A stretch of DNA of 64,000 bases from Rhodococcus sp. OK302 (GTDB lineage Bacteria; Actinomycetota; Actinomycetes; Mycobacteriales; Mycobacteriaceae): NCBI RefSeq assembly GCF_002245895.1, contig NZ_NPJZ01000001.1, positions 4,376,501 through 4,440,500 of the forward strand, in the 5' to 3' direction. The stretch's first letter is position 1. The number at the start of each line of letters is the position of its first letter. The notes under the pieces were generated by a model. The model saw nothing but the letters and a program-made list of their open reading frames with translations. It made no database searches and was not told where the DNA came from. This document shows, in pieces, positions 44,588-54,700 of this stretch. Both the position numbers and the translations under genes were made by a program.

Positions 44588-45183
44588 CGGGGCGTGACCT
44601 CGTAGGTTCGAGCAACCTCAGCAGCTTTGAGAATGTAGATCACCGCAGTCCACACGTACAGAACGGTTCCCCAGATCAAGAATGCGAAGCCGAACGTGTG
44701 AGTGAATGCGGCAATCGCCCAATCGCCCTGCCCGGCCAGAATCAACGGAAGCGCGAACATCAGCAGGAAGGTTGCGGCCTTGCCGAGGTAGACGACCTCC
44801 GGAGGCGGGAGCCCACGCCGGCGATAAATCGGCAAGGTGAGCGCCAGAATCAGATCGCGGCCGATCAGGATTGCGGCAACCCACCAGGGAATGAAATCGC
44901 GCGCCACAAACGTGACCAGGGTGGTGACGACGTACAGGCGATCGACCAGAGGGTCCAGCACAGCGCCCAATCGGGATGTCTGATTGAGAACGCGGGCCAG
45001 CTTGCCGTCGAGCCAGTCAGTAAATCCGCTGAGCATCAGTAGAGCCAAGGCCCAGCCGTCGGAGTGCGTCACCAGAAGCAGATAGGCGAAGAGCGGGAGC
45101 GCCAGAAGCCGCACCATGCTGAGGATGTTGGGAACTGTCAGAACTCGATCCGTCATGGCAAGTTCTTGTTCACCTGATTTCAC
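44584..45183 (-). CDS. CDP-alcohol phosphatidyltransferase (PgsA2-like)
   Basis: A membrane enzyme that joins a CDP-linked lipid with an alcohol. The CDP-alcohol signature DG-x2-AR-x8-G-x3-D-x3-D is complete in DWLDGKLARVLNQTSRLGAVLDPLVD (about residues 70-95). Several membrane helices follow. 199 residues from the GTG at 45183, which has GAGG eight bases before it; alternatives are GTG 45192 and ATG 45156. It resembles phosphatidylglycerophosphate synthase, but cardiolipin synthase-type members are also possible. By position it equals Rv1822 (pgsA2). Confidence 0.9.
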   Translation of the reverse strand: MKSGEQELAMTDRVLTVPNILSMVRLLALPLFAYLLLVTHSDGWALALLMLSGFTDWLDGKLARVLNQTSRLGAVLDPLVDRLYVVTTLVTFVARDFIPWWVAAILIGRDLILALTLPIYRRRGLPPPEVVYLGKAATFLLMFALPLILAGQGDWAIAAFTHTFGFAFLIWGTVLYVWTAVIYILKAAEVARTYEVTPR

Positions 45184-45290
45184 TGCACACACCTCGCGTA
45201 GTCCGTCACTCCGTGGTGCAAGCCTTCCACAGGGAGCTCGACATTCTGATCACGGTCTCCTGTGTGCGGAGTTCGCGCGTGTCGGGGACA

Positions 45291-45905
45291 CTACCGCCAC
45301 GCGAAGACGGGTTGTTCGAGGTTGTCGATCCGGGTATGCCGCCCACTCAGAACCTCGCGAAGCTGGTAGACGACGGCACCGGTCGGCGCGTGAACGAGAC
45401 TGGTTCGAAACGGCCACTGCACCACGGGGTTCGGCGACTCTTCGATCGAGACGAAACGCGGTTCCACATCGAGTTCCGCCGATGTCACGGCATACATCGA
45501 TGCAACCTCGTCCGGGTTGGGAACGAGTTGATCGAAGTCGACACCCGACCAGACGACAAATGGCCGGATCACAAACCCTGATCGAGTGACGTAGTCGTCG
45601 AGTCGCCCGATGATGTCTGCCGGAGTCGTCGTCAGACCAAGTTCCTCGGACAGTTCCCGCACTGCGCCCTCTTCGGGTGTCTCACCGGGGTCGACGCTGC
45701 CGCCGGGCAGCGCGAACTGACCGGGGTGTGCGCGCATCTTGCTGGGACGCTTGGTCAGCGGAAAGACCGATGTTCCGTCGGCATCGCGCATCAACGCAAA
45801 GACCACGGAAGCCAACCGGCGGCCATCGGGATCGACGGACTTCGGTTCGAACGTCGCGAAGGCCGATTCGACGTGAGCCCGATCGAGTAAATCTACGTTC
45901 ACCAT
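45291..45905 (-). CDS. NUDIX hydrolase, CoA pyrophosphatase type
   Basis: A 204-residue NUDIX protein. The Nudix box is GETPEEGAVRELSEELGL, and just before it LTKRPSKMRAHPGQFALPGG matches the extra signature of CoA diphosphatases. It would split CoA or acyl-CoA to phosphopantetheine and 3',5'-ADP. The gene stands alone on the minus strand, with the divergent DUF2254 gene starting 135 bases away. Confidence 0.88.
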   Translation of the reverse strand: MVNVDLLDRAHVESAFATFEPKSVDPDGRRLASVVFALMRDADGTSVFPLTKRPSKMRAHPGQFALPGGSVDPGETPEEGAVRELSEELGLTTTPADIIGRLDDYVTRSGFVIRPFVVWSGVDFDQLVPNPDEVASMYAVTSAELDVEPRFVSIEESPNPVVQWPFRTSLVHAPTGAVVYQLREVLSGRHTRIDNLEQPVFAWR

Positions 45906-46040
45906 TTCTCGACATTAGCGCGGAGCGCAAGAAACTCGAATACACCACGACTCATTTGATCGTTTTGCCAGATTATCGGGGCGGCCTACTGTCATGCTCA
46001 TTCGACGGCATTACCCACCATCGCGTAAGGAAACCGCATC

Positions 46041-48287
46041 GTGAAGGCATGGTTCGTGGAATCCGTCGTCGATACCGGCCGACTACCGCTGTTTTTCCTG
46101 CTTGTCTCGTTTCTGCTGGCCTTTCTATTCATCAGATTCAGCGTCCGCATGATCCGCGCCGAAGTTTCGTGGTGGCCGGGCAACGTCACGCCCGGCGGCA
46201 TGCACATCCATCACATGGTTTTCGGCCTGATCATGATGCTCGTATCCGGATTCGCGTTCATCGCGCTGGCCGATTATCAGACACCGGTGGCAAACTGTGT
46301 CCTCGCGTCGGTGTTCGGCATCGGAAGTGCACTCGTTCTCGACGAATACGCCCTGGTCCTTCATCTGCGCGACGTCTACTGGGCGGAAGAAGGTCGTTCA
46401 TCGATCGATGCGGTGTTCGTGGCGATCGCCATCGTGCTTCTGTTCCTCTTCGGAGTCCATCCGATCGGATTTGCCGGCGATTTCAATCCGTACGAACAAG
46501 ATCGCAGTATCGGGACCCTCATCGGGATCATCATCACGATCTTGATTGCACTTGCGATCGCGATGATCACATTGCTCAAAGGCAAACTGTGGACCGGGCT
46601 GATCGGGTTGTTCTTCCCACCACTACTCATCGTCGGCGCAATCCGCCTCAGCCGGCCCGGTGCGCCGTGGGCTCGGTCACGATATCGCGACAAGCCGGCG
46701 AAGATGAGTCGAGCCATAGCCCGCGAACAACGTGTTCGGCAACCATTGATCCGGGCAAAAATTCGGCTCCAGGAAAGTGTGTCGGGAAGTTTCGGACTAC
46801 CGGAAGCCGACCCCGTCAAGCTCGACGCCCTCAAGCCCGAACTCTCCCTGGCCTTGCCGCTCCAGCCGCCGATCGCGACTCCGATCGAGACTCCGAAATG
46901 GCGAATTTCCGACGCACTGCGGTGGCGTCGCACCCGCCGACGGCTTCGCACCGTCCCCGTCTGGCGACTGCCCGTCCTACTGGTGGTCGCGGCATTCTTT
47001 CTGGCGGACACGCTCATCGATGTCGACAGCACGTTGTTCGACGGCTTCGGTTCGGATTCCAATGAGTACGCCGTGGATCCGGGCGCCACCGCGACTCTGC
47101 TCAGTGTCATCGCCGGCGGAATGATCACCCTCACCGGTCTCGTGTTCACCGCGATCACCCTTGCCATGCAATTCGGGGCGTCGCAGATTTCAGTCCGGGT
47201 GGTCCCGCTACTCGCTCAGCAGCGAGTGATGCGCTGGTCGATCGGAATGTTCCTCGCGACGTTTGTCTACTCGATCATCGTCGCTCTCGATCTGGCACTC
47301 AACACGCAACATTCCGCTCCTCAGATTTCTACATACACAGCACTATTTCTCGCGATTGTCAGCGCAATACTCTTCATCGCACTGGTTGCCAAAGTCGGCT
47401 CGATCCTCAATTCGAGTCAACTTCTCCGGTGGATCGCGTCGGAAGGGCGACGCGCAATCGTTCGCGCGTACCCGCTCTACAACGAGTTCTCCACTGAGGC
47501 AACTTCCGGTCCGGCGCTTCAGGCCGCCGACACCCTGGTGCCCGTCGACGAATCACGCGAACTATTGGTGATTCGACTACGACATCTCTCGCCCGACGGA
47601 CGCGTGCTGCTGGCAATCAACCTGCCGCGACTGCAACGACTTTCCTCCATCTGGGGCGTCAGCATCGAGGTCGTTCCCGGTATCGGCGAGTTCGTAGCCC
47701 AGAACGCTCCGATCTTCGAAGTTCGGGGAAATTCGTCGAACGTCCGTCCCGAATCACTGACGTCGTGCCTGCTCTTCGGTGACACACACAGCCCAGTAGC
47801 CGGCCCGGCAGCGGCCATCCAGTCCATCGTCGACATCTCCTTGAAGGCCCTGTCCCCTGCTATCAACGACCCGGGCCGAGCGGTCCAAGCCCTGGATTAC
47901 ATCGAGGACTTACTCGTTATCCTTGCGCCCCGGGTGCGCGCCGACACCGCGACGTCCACGTTGTCGAGGATCCGCGGGCAGCAGCGAACCTGGACGGACT
48001 ACGTGTCCATCGCGACCGACGAGATCAGACACTTCAGTACCAACTCCGCTCAGGTGCAACGACGCCTACGCGCCGTCTTCACCACCTTGATCGCGGCCTG
48101 TCCCCCCGATCAACATGCACCGCTACTCGAGCGCCTCGACGCAATGGACCAGCAGTTGACCCGGGAGTGGACGGGAGACCTCGACATTCGCCTGGCCGGT
48201 GCCGCCGATCCCCAGGGCCTCGGTTCGGAGGCCGGTTCCAGCGGCCGAGTGCATCCACTGATCGTCGGCCGGCCGGACGCCCGGTAG
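46041..48287 (+). CDS. Multi-domain membrane protein: N-terminal seven-helix region fused to DUF2254
   Basis: A 748-residue protein in two parts. Residues 1-220 hold about six to seven membrane helices with a conserved GGMHIHHMVFG segment near residue 55. After a basic linker (about 225-300) comes DUF2254: four membrane helices around 310-455 with GATATLLSVIAGGMITLTGLVFTAITLAMQFGASQISVRVV, then a soluble C-terminal domain including SPAINDPGRAVQALDYIEDLL. DUF2254 proteins are usually free-standing, about 420 residues. The N-terminal part is a separate membrane protein in other genomes as far as I recall. It starts at GTG with AAGGAAA before it. No function known for either half. Confidence 0.75.
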   Translation: MKAWFVESVVDTGRLPLFFLLVSFLLAFLFIRFSVRMIRAEVSWWPGNVTPGGMHIHHMVFGLIMMLVSGFAFIALADYQTPVANCVLASVFGIGSALVLDEYALVLHLRDVYWAEEGRSSIDAVFVAIAIVLLFLFGVHPIGFAGDFNPYEQDRSIGTLIGIIITILIALAIAMITLLKGKLWTGLIGLFFPPLLIVGAIRLSRPGAPWARSRYRDKPAKMSRAIAREQRVRQPLIRAKIRLQESVSGSFGLPEADPVKLDALKPELSLALPLQPPIATPIETPKWRISDALRWRRTRRRLRTVPVWRLPVLLVVAAFFLADTLIDVDSTLFDGFGSDSNEYAVDPGATATLLSVIAGGMITLTGLVFTAITLAMQFGASQISVRVVPLLAQQRVMRWSIGMFLATFVYSIIVALDLALNTQHSAPQISTYTALFLAIVSAILFIALVAKVGSILNSSQLLRWIASEGRRAIVRAYPLYNEFSTEATSGPALQAADTLVPVDESRELLVIRLRHLSPDGRVLLAINLPRLQRLSSIWGVSIEVVPGIGEFVAQNAPIFEVRGNSSNVRPESLTSCLLFGDTHSPVAGPAAAIQSIVDISLKALSPAINDPGRAVQALDYIEDLLVILAPRVRADTATSTLSRIRGQQRTWTDYVSIATDEIRHFSTNSAQVQRRLRAVFTTLIAACPPDQHAPLLERLDAMDQQLTREWTGDLDIRLAGAADPQGLGSEAGSSGRVHPLIVGRPDAR

Positions 48288-48288
48288 T

Positions 48289-50775
48289 TCACACCGTTGC
48301 GTTGGCATCCTGGACCCGGAGATCACGGGCCAGGTTGTCTCGCTTCTCGAGCACCAACCGGCGCAACGACGCCGGAGCATCCTCGTTCTTCGCTAGCCAC
48401 CGATCGACTGCCTCCAGGTCCCCGGAAGCCGGGAACAAACCGTTGACGAGTCGCCGGGCTATCTCGATACTGCGCTCGGACCACCATGCCCGCAACGACG
48501 CAAAATAGTCGGGTGCATAGCCCTCGATCAGCGTCCCGTCTGCGCCGGCCCGGAAGCCGCCGATCATTGCGTCGAGGTAATCGTTCGAGAGTGTTCGGTC
48601 AGTTGTTGTGGCCGTCCACACTTTTGCCTTCGTGTCCGCCGTCGGTAGAGATGCGAGAGCGCGGGCATGCGCAGTTTTTCCGGCTGAGGTGCCATCACGT
48701 TCCAATTCCTGATCGAGATCATCGGGATCGGCAAAACCGGTGGCAGCCAACGCAATCCACAGCGCCCAGCGGAGGTCAGGATCGAGGGCTAATCCGACCG
48801 GACCCGGGCTCTCGCCGAGCAGTATCGCTCGAAGTGCTTCGGCGTAGGTGTCGTCGATTGCGGCGGCGGCCGCGCACGCGCGAGCCCAGGCCAGCTGACG
48901 GCCGGATTCCGGCTCGCTCTCGAACATGGTCTTCCAGGTAGTCGCCAACCAACCCGCTGCAGCGGGCGGGCGAAGGTGCTCTGGAACGTAGTGAACGATC
49001 GCGTACTGCGCGTCGGTCAGTACGGAGCTGAGAATGGCGAGGTCGGACTCTGTGGGGCCGAACCGTTCCACCATCGCAAGGTAGCGGAACACCGACAACT
49101 CGCCGTCCCGTACCGAGTTCCACAGAGACGACCACACAACTCCGCGTGCCAGAGGATCGACAATCCGGTCGAGCGAGTTGTCGACGGTCTCGAGAGACGC
49201 GGCATCGAGTCGAACTTTGGCGTACGTCAGGTCGTCGTCGTTGAGCAGGATCAACCGTCCGGCCGGAAGATCGATCGGTGTCCGCGCGGCTGCGAAGTCG
49301 ATGTCCACCCGGTCTGAGCGGACCAGATCACCGGTCTCGTTGTAATCGTAAACACCGACTGCCAGTCGGTGAGGCCGCGGATCGGTCTGCACCAACTCTC
49401 CGCTCTCCAACGTCAACGTGGACACACCGGTGGTCTGCAACCACGCACGCGCCCAATCGCGCATGTCTCGGCCGGAGGTAGCGCTCAACGCGTCGAGGAA
49501 ATCGACCAGTCGAGTGTTTCCGAATGCGTGAGCCCGGAAGTACCGTCGCGCTGCCTCGAAGAACGCGTCGCGGCCGACAAACGCCACCAATTGTTTGAGG
49601 ACGCTTGCACCCTTGGCGTACGTAATGCCGTCGAAGTTCAGTTTTGCAGCCTCGAGATCAACGATATCGGCGACAATCGGATGGGTGGTCGGCAGCTGAT
49701 CCTGCAGGTAGGCCCAGGATTTCCGCTTGATTGCGAACGCCACCCAAGCATCGGTGAATCTTGTGGCCTCCACACTGACCAGCGCTCCCATGAAGTCCGC
49801 GAACGACTCCTTGAGCCACAGATCGTCCCACCAGACCATCGTCACGAGGTCGCCGAACCACATGTGTGCCATCTCGTGCAGGATCGTGTTGGCACGGCTC
49901 TGGTACTGCGCATCCGTGGCTTTTCCCCGGAATACGTAGGCCTCGGTGAATGTGACGAGTCCTGGATTCTCCATTGCCCCGAGGTTGTATTCGGGAACAA
50001 ATATCTGGTCGTACTTACCGAACGGGTACGGGTAGTCGAAAGCTTCGGCATAGAAATCGAGACCTTGCCTGGTCACCTCGAAAACGTCGTCGGCGTCGAG
50101 GTACTCGGCCAGCGAAGCCCGGCACAGCACAGCCAGATCAACGGTGAGATCGCCACGAGACCACTGCGATGCCACCCGATGGTAGGGACCGGCAGCGATC
50201 GCTGTGATGTACGTCGAAATCGGCAGTGTCGGAGCAAATTCCACAGTCTTGCTGCCGGTGTCAGACGAATCTGTTTGCACCGGAGCCTGGTTCGACAGCA
50301 CTTCCCAGGACTGCGGAGCCGTCACCACAAAAGTGAACGGCGCCTTCATGTCCGGCTGCTCGAAGCAGGCAAACACACGACGTGCATCCGCCGGTTCGTA
50401 CTGCGTGTACAGGTATGTCTGCCCGTCGGCGTCGTCGACAAATCGGTGTAAACCCTCGCCGGAACGGCTGTACTCGGCAAGGGCATTCACCCGAACGACG
50501 CTCGACCCCAACACGCCGATCAACTGGATCCGCGCGCCGTCATACTCGAATGGAATCCGATGGCCGTTCACCTCGACGGATTCGACTGCAGCACCGATGA
50601 AATCGATCCAGGTCGAGTCTGTTGTCGACTGCATTTCGACTGTGGTGACCGACCTGAAGGTCGGCACAGCCGCATCCGTCGCCGACCGGAGATCCAACTC
50701 CACTCGATACCCGGTCACCGATACAGCAGACGATCGTCCGGCAACTTCGCTTCGACTCAAATTCGCGGTGCTCAC
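48289..50775 (-). CDS. pepN: Aminopeptidase N (M1 family)
   Basis: An 828-residue M1 zinc aminopeptidase, a little shorter than the about 860-residue mycobacterial form. The exopeptidase motif GAMENPGLVTF and the zinc motif HEMAHMWFGDLVT, followed by WLKESFADF with the third ligand Glu, are intact (residues about 260-325). The C-terminal half is the ERAP1-like helical domain. It clears N-terminal residues from peptides in the cytoplasm. No signal peptide. It ends one base from the convergent DUF2254 gene. Confidence 0.96.
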   Translation of the reverse strand: MSTANLSRSEVAGRSSAVSVTGYRVELDLRSATDAAVPTFRSVTTVEMQSTTDSTWIDFIGAAVESVEVNGHRIPFEYDGARIQLIGVLGSSVVRVNALAEYSRSGEGLHRFVDDADGQTYLYTQYEPADARRVFACFEQPDMKAPFTFVVTAPQSWEVLSNQAPVQTDSSDTGSKTVEFAPTLPISTYITAIAAGPYHRVASQWSRGDLTVDLAVLCRASLAEYLDADDVFEVTRQGLDFYAEAFDYPYPFGKYDQIFVPEYNLGAMENPGLVTFTEAYVFRGKATDAQYQSRANTILHEMAHMWFGDLVTMVWWDDLWLKESFADFMGALVSVEATRFTDAWVAFAIKRKSWAYLQDQLPTTHPIVADIVDLEAAKLNFDGITYAKGASVLKQLVAFVGRDAFFEAARRYFRAHAFGNTRLVDFLDALSATSGRDMRDWARAWLQTTGVSTLTLESGELVQTDPRPHRLAVGVYDYNETGDLVRSDRVDIDFAAARTPIDLPAGRLILLNDDDLTYAKVRLDAASLETVDNSLDRIVDPLARGVVWSSLWNSVRDGELSVFRYLAMVERFGPTESDLAILSSVLTDAQYAIVHYVPEHLRPPAAAGWLATTWKTMFESEPESGRQLAWARACAAAAAIDDTYAEALRAILLGESPGPVGLALDPDLRWALWIALAATGFADPDDLDQELERDGTSAGKTAHARALASLPTADTKAKVWTATTTDRTLSNDYLDAMIGGFRAGADGTLIEGYAPDYFASLRAWWSERSIEIARRLVNGLFPASGDLEAVDRWLAKNEDAPASLRRLVLEKRDNLARDLRVQDANATV

Positions 50776-50811
50776 CTACCTGATCCTGCCAGGCTGCACC
50801 GCGTTGGTCTC

Positions 50812-51612
50812 CTAGCCGGTGAAAGCGCCCTGCCAGACGGTGTCGAACGGGGTGTGAGCAGAGACGCGAGCTTCGATGCCGGCGGTGACAAACTTCTTTG
50901 CGAGCGCAACAGCCTCATTCACGTCGACGCCCTTTGCCAGCTCCGCGGTGACTGCGGCAGCAAGGGTGCAACCGGCACCCGAGACGCGTTCCTGGCCGAC
51001 CTTGGGAGCAGAAAGAATGGTCACGTCCGTACCGTCGAACAGCACGTCGACGGCGTCGTCTCCGGCCAATTCGACGCCGCCCTTGGCGAGAACGTACTTC
51101 GGTCCGAGGTCGTGAATACGACGAGCGGCCTCGATCAGTTCCTCGACGCTGGAGATGCTTTCCATGCCGGCCAGCGTGCGCGCCTCGAAGAGGTTGGGCG
51201 TGACAACCGTCGCGAGCGGGAGGATCGAATCACGAAGTGCTGTATCGGTATCGAGCGCTGCGCCGGGCTCCTGACCCTTGCAGATCAGAACCGGATCAAG
51301 AACGACGTGGCGCCAGGACTGGCGACGAAGTCCTTCGGCGACAACCTCGATGGTGGCGGGAGTGCCCAGCATGCCGATCTTCACGACCTCGAGATCGTGC
51401 GCCGCGGTTGCCGCTTCGATCTGATCCGCAATGACCTCGGGTGCGATCGGGACAAACCGATGGCCCCAGTTGTTCTTGGGATCGAAGGACACGATGCACG
51501 TCGTCGTCGCGATTCCGTAGACGCCGCGGGCCTGGAAAGTCTTGAGGTCTACCTGTAGGCCGGCACCACCGGTGGATTCGGATCCAGCGATGACGTAGGC
51601 AAGGTCAACCAC
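50812..51612 (-). CDS. thiD: ThiD-type kinase (hydroxymethylpyrimidine or pyridoxal kinase)
   Basis: A 266-residue ribokinase-fold enzyme. IAGSESTGGAGLQVDLKTFQARGVYG is the ThiD substrate end; QERVSGAGCTLAAAVTAELAKG is the anion-hole helix. The usual catalytic Asp of GxGD is Cys here (GAGC), which is the hallmark of the ThiD-like pyridoxal kinases that use a Cys-His pair, so pyridoxal may be the true substrate. MLGTPATIEVVAEGL and DPVLICKGQ are typical. It starts with GTG after GGAG. No TPP riboswitch is seen. The symbol thiD should be read as family level. Confidence 0.85.
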   Translation of the reverse strand: MVDLAYVIAGSESTGGAGLQVDLKTFQARGVYGIATTTCIVSFDPKNNWGHRFVPIAPEVIADQIEAATAAHDLEVVKIGMLGTPATIEVVAEGLRRQSWRHVVLDPVLICKGQEPGAALDTDTALRDSILPLATVVTPNLFEARTLAGMESISSVEELIEAARRIHDLGPKYVLAKGGVELAGDDAVDVLFDGTDVTILSAPKVGQERVSGAGCTLAAAVTAELAKGVDVNEAVALAKKFVTAGIEARVSAHTPFDTVWQGAFTG

Positions 51613-51707
51613 GGTACTAACTCCTCTTGGGGCTTCGACACCATCCGCGGATACCCGCGAATGCCGGAGGTGAGTTTATCAATATTGACTGTGCAGCTTT
51701 TCCGCGA

Positions 51708-54700
51708 CTACTCACCCGGTCCACCGGGCTCGTTTTGGGACTGCTCGACCACCCAGGCAGCGATCTGCGCGCGCGACGTGAAACCAAGTTTGGTGAGGAC
51801 GTGCTCCACATGGCCCTGCGCGGTGCGTATCGAGATCACCAACTTGGCAGCGATCTGTTTGTTGGTGAGGCCCTGAGCGACGAGGTCCGCAACCTCACGC
51901 TCACGCTTGGTCAAGTCTGTCGACTGACCCGCCGTACGGGTCGCGTCCGGGGATTGCCGGCCGAGCGCATACGCGACTGCCCCATCCATACCCATGAGCC
52001 GTCCCTGTCTGCGGGCTGCCCCGAATGCCTTCTCACCGAGGGCTCGCCGCGTCAACGCTTCGCATTCCTCCTGATAGGGCTGCAGTGTGGGGAACACGAT
52101 CGTGACGCTGCCTACGGAGAGCCCCAACTCTTCCGCGGCGCCGATCAGAACGGCCGCACGCCGCGAATTCCCTTCTGCCGCAGCAATCCATGCCAACACC
52201 TCCAGGCACGCCGCGCAGGTGAGCGGATCATTGACCTGCTCGGTGAGCTGAAGCGCCTGCCCGAGCAGGTCAACGGCTCTCCCCTGGTCGCCCCGTCGCC
52301 ACATCGCAACGCCCATGGCCCACAGCGTGTACGAGTGATACACCGATTCCCCGTGAGATTCGGTGATTGCGAGCGCTTTTTCGTAACAGCCGATCGACCG
52401 TTGCGATTCGCCGAGCAGTTCGTACACCAACCCGAGTATCTGCAATACGCTCACTTCACGTGTGAGATCACCACGTGCGTCGAACACCTCCAGAGCATTC
52501 TCCAAGCGGGAGACTGCGCGTGGTAGATCGTCCCGGTACAGCGCCAGCATGCCGTCGGCATGATCCACTAGTGCTTGGGCAAGGGGGTCAGTGAGCTGAG
52601 CAGCAAGCGCGCGTCCCTCCTCCATCAGGGCAGTCGCTGCCAGTAGGTCGCCCTGCACTGCTGCCAACAGACTGTCCGCGTGGATCGCTCGAATGCGTCC
52701 CGATGTCGGCTTTCCCGCATCGCGGGCGAGGAAACTGTCGAGCCAATGCCGGCTCTCGCTGTACAGACCCCGGGTCAGTGAGAAGTGATACAGCGCAGTA
52801 GCCATCTGCAGTCCGGCCTCGACGCCCGACTCTCCGTCGGAGAGGCCGTATTCCAAAGCTTCCCGCATATTCGGCAGCTCCCGATCGAGACGATCAATCC
52901 ACTCGAGTTGCCTCGGGCTGATCCATCCGGCTTCCGCGTCAAGCGCCAACTGCCGGTACCAGTCCAGGTGTCGGCCGCGGAACACCTCGTACTCACCGGC
53001 CTGCTGGATTTTCTCCCGGCCGTAATCGCGAAGTGTCTCCAGCAATCGGAAGTGGACCGCGGTGTCGAACTCCTCTCGGATCAGGATCGATTTGTCCACC
53101 AGTGAGCTCAGCGAGTCCAGCAGGCCCTCCTGCGCCGCGTCGACGCCGCAGACCTCCTCCGCCGCATCGAGTTCGAAACTTCCCGCGAACACCGCCAGCC
53201 TCCCCCACAGCTGCTGTTCTTCGGGAGTACACAGGTCGTAGCTCCAGTCGATACTCCATCGCAAGGTCTGCTGCCGTGTGGGGGCAGCCCGGCTACCTCG
53301 GGTGAGAAGCGCATAGCGATCGTCGAGCCGCTCCAAGATCTGTTCGGGCGACATCGCCCGCAACCTCGCCGCCGCCAACTCGATCGCCAGTGGCAGCCCG
53401 TCCAGCCGCTGGCAAATCCGGGTGACGACGGCCCTGTTCTCCTCGGTAAGTTCAAAGCCCGGCACCGCGGCAGCCGCCCGTTCGACGAACAGCGTCACCG
53501 CGTCGTATCGGGGCAACACACGTAGCGACGGCTCTTGGTCAGGACCGGGGACCGCCAACGGAGACACCCGCAGTACTGATTCCCCGCCAATGCCGAGAGG
53601 CTCGCGTGTGGTCGTCAAGATTTTCAACTGTGGGCACGCTCGCAGCATTGCTTCGACCAAAGCCGCCACCGCATCGACGACCTGCTCACAGTTGTCGAGG
53701 ACCAGCAACAACGTTCGAGTGGCCAGAAACTCCACCACAATGTCCTGCAACGGCCGCGCAGACTGGTCACGCACTCCGAGAGCGGCCGCCACGGCGACGA
53801 CCACAAGCGGCTCTTCGTGCAGCTCACCCAACTCGACCAGCCACACGCCGTCGGCGAAGTCCCTCTGCGCTTTTGCCGCAACCTGCAACGCGAGACGCGT
53901 CTTGCCGACACCGCCAATTCCGGTCAACGTGACCAGACGAGACCCAGACAACAAGTTCTTCGCCTCGGCCAGCTCAGCGCGCCGGCCAACGAAGCTGGTC
54001 AGCTCCAGCGGCAAACTTCTCTCGACTCCCTGACCGGACGGTGAGGTGGGCGGACTCCATCGTCGCGACGGTGGTGGTGAATCCTGGCGCTCACCTTCGT
54101 GTTCGGCGCGCAGCGCCATTTCATCGACTGGGAACCCGTGGCGGAACTGAAGTTGCCGCAGGTCCTCGCCCAGCGCCGACGCAGATTGCCGGTCCCCGGG
54201 GTCTCGGGACATTGCCTTCTCGACGACCCCACACACGTCGTCAGGAAAGCCGTTCTCCCGCAAATCGGGCACCTGTTGTGCGGTGATCCGCAAGAATTGG
54301 GCCACAACCTGCTCGCCGCTGCGGCGCTCGAATGCCGCGTGACCGGTGAGCGCACTGAACAGCGTGGCCCCGAGCCCGTAGACATCTGAGGCCGGACTCG
54401 GCGGCTCACCACCGAGCACCTCCGGCGCGGTGAATGCCGGCGAACCAGTGACCGTTCCGGTCGCAGTCTTGAAACCGTCTGTGATGTGCGCTATCCCGAA
54501 ATCTGTCAGAGCCGGTTCACCGTAGTCGGTCAGCAGAATGTTTGCCGGTTTGACGTCACGATGCAGAATGCCGAGCAAGTGCGCCGTCTCGAGCGCGCCC
54601 GCCATCTTCACCCCGAGCCTCAGCACTTCCTCCACGGAGAACGGCCCCTGCCGGCGGATCCGAGCATCGACGGAGCCTTGCGAGTGGTACGCCATAACCA

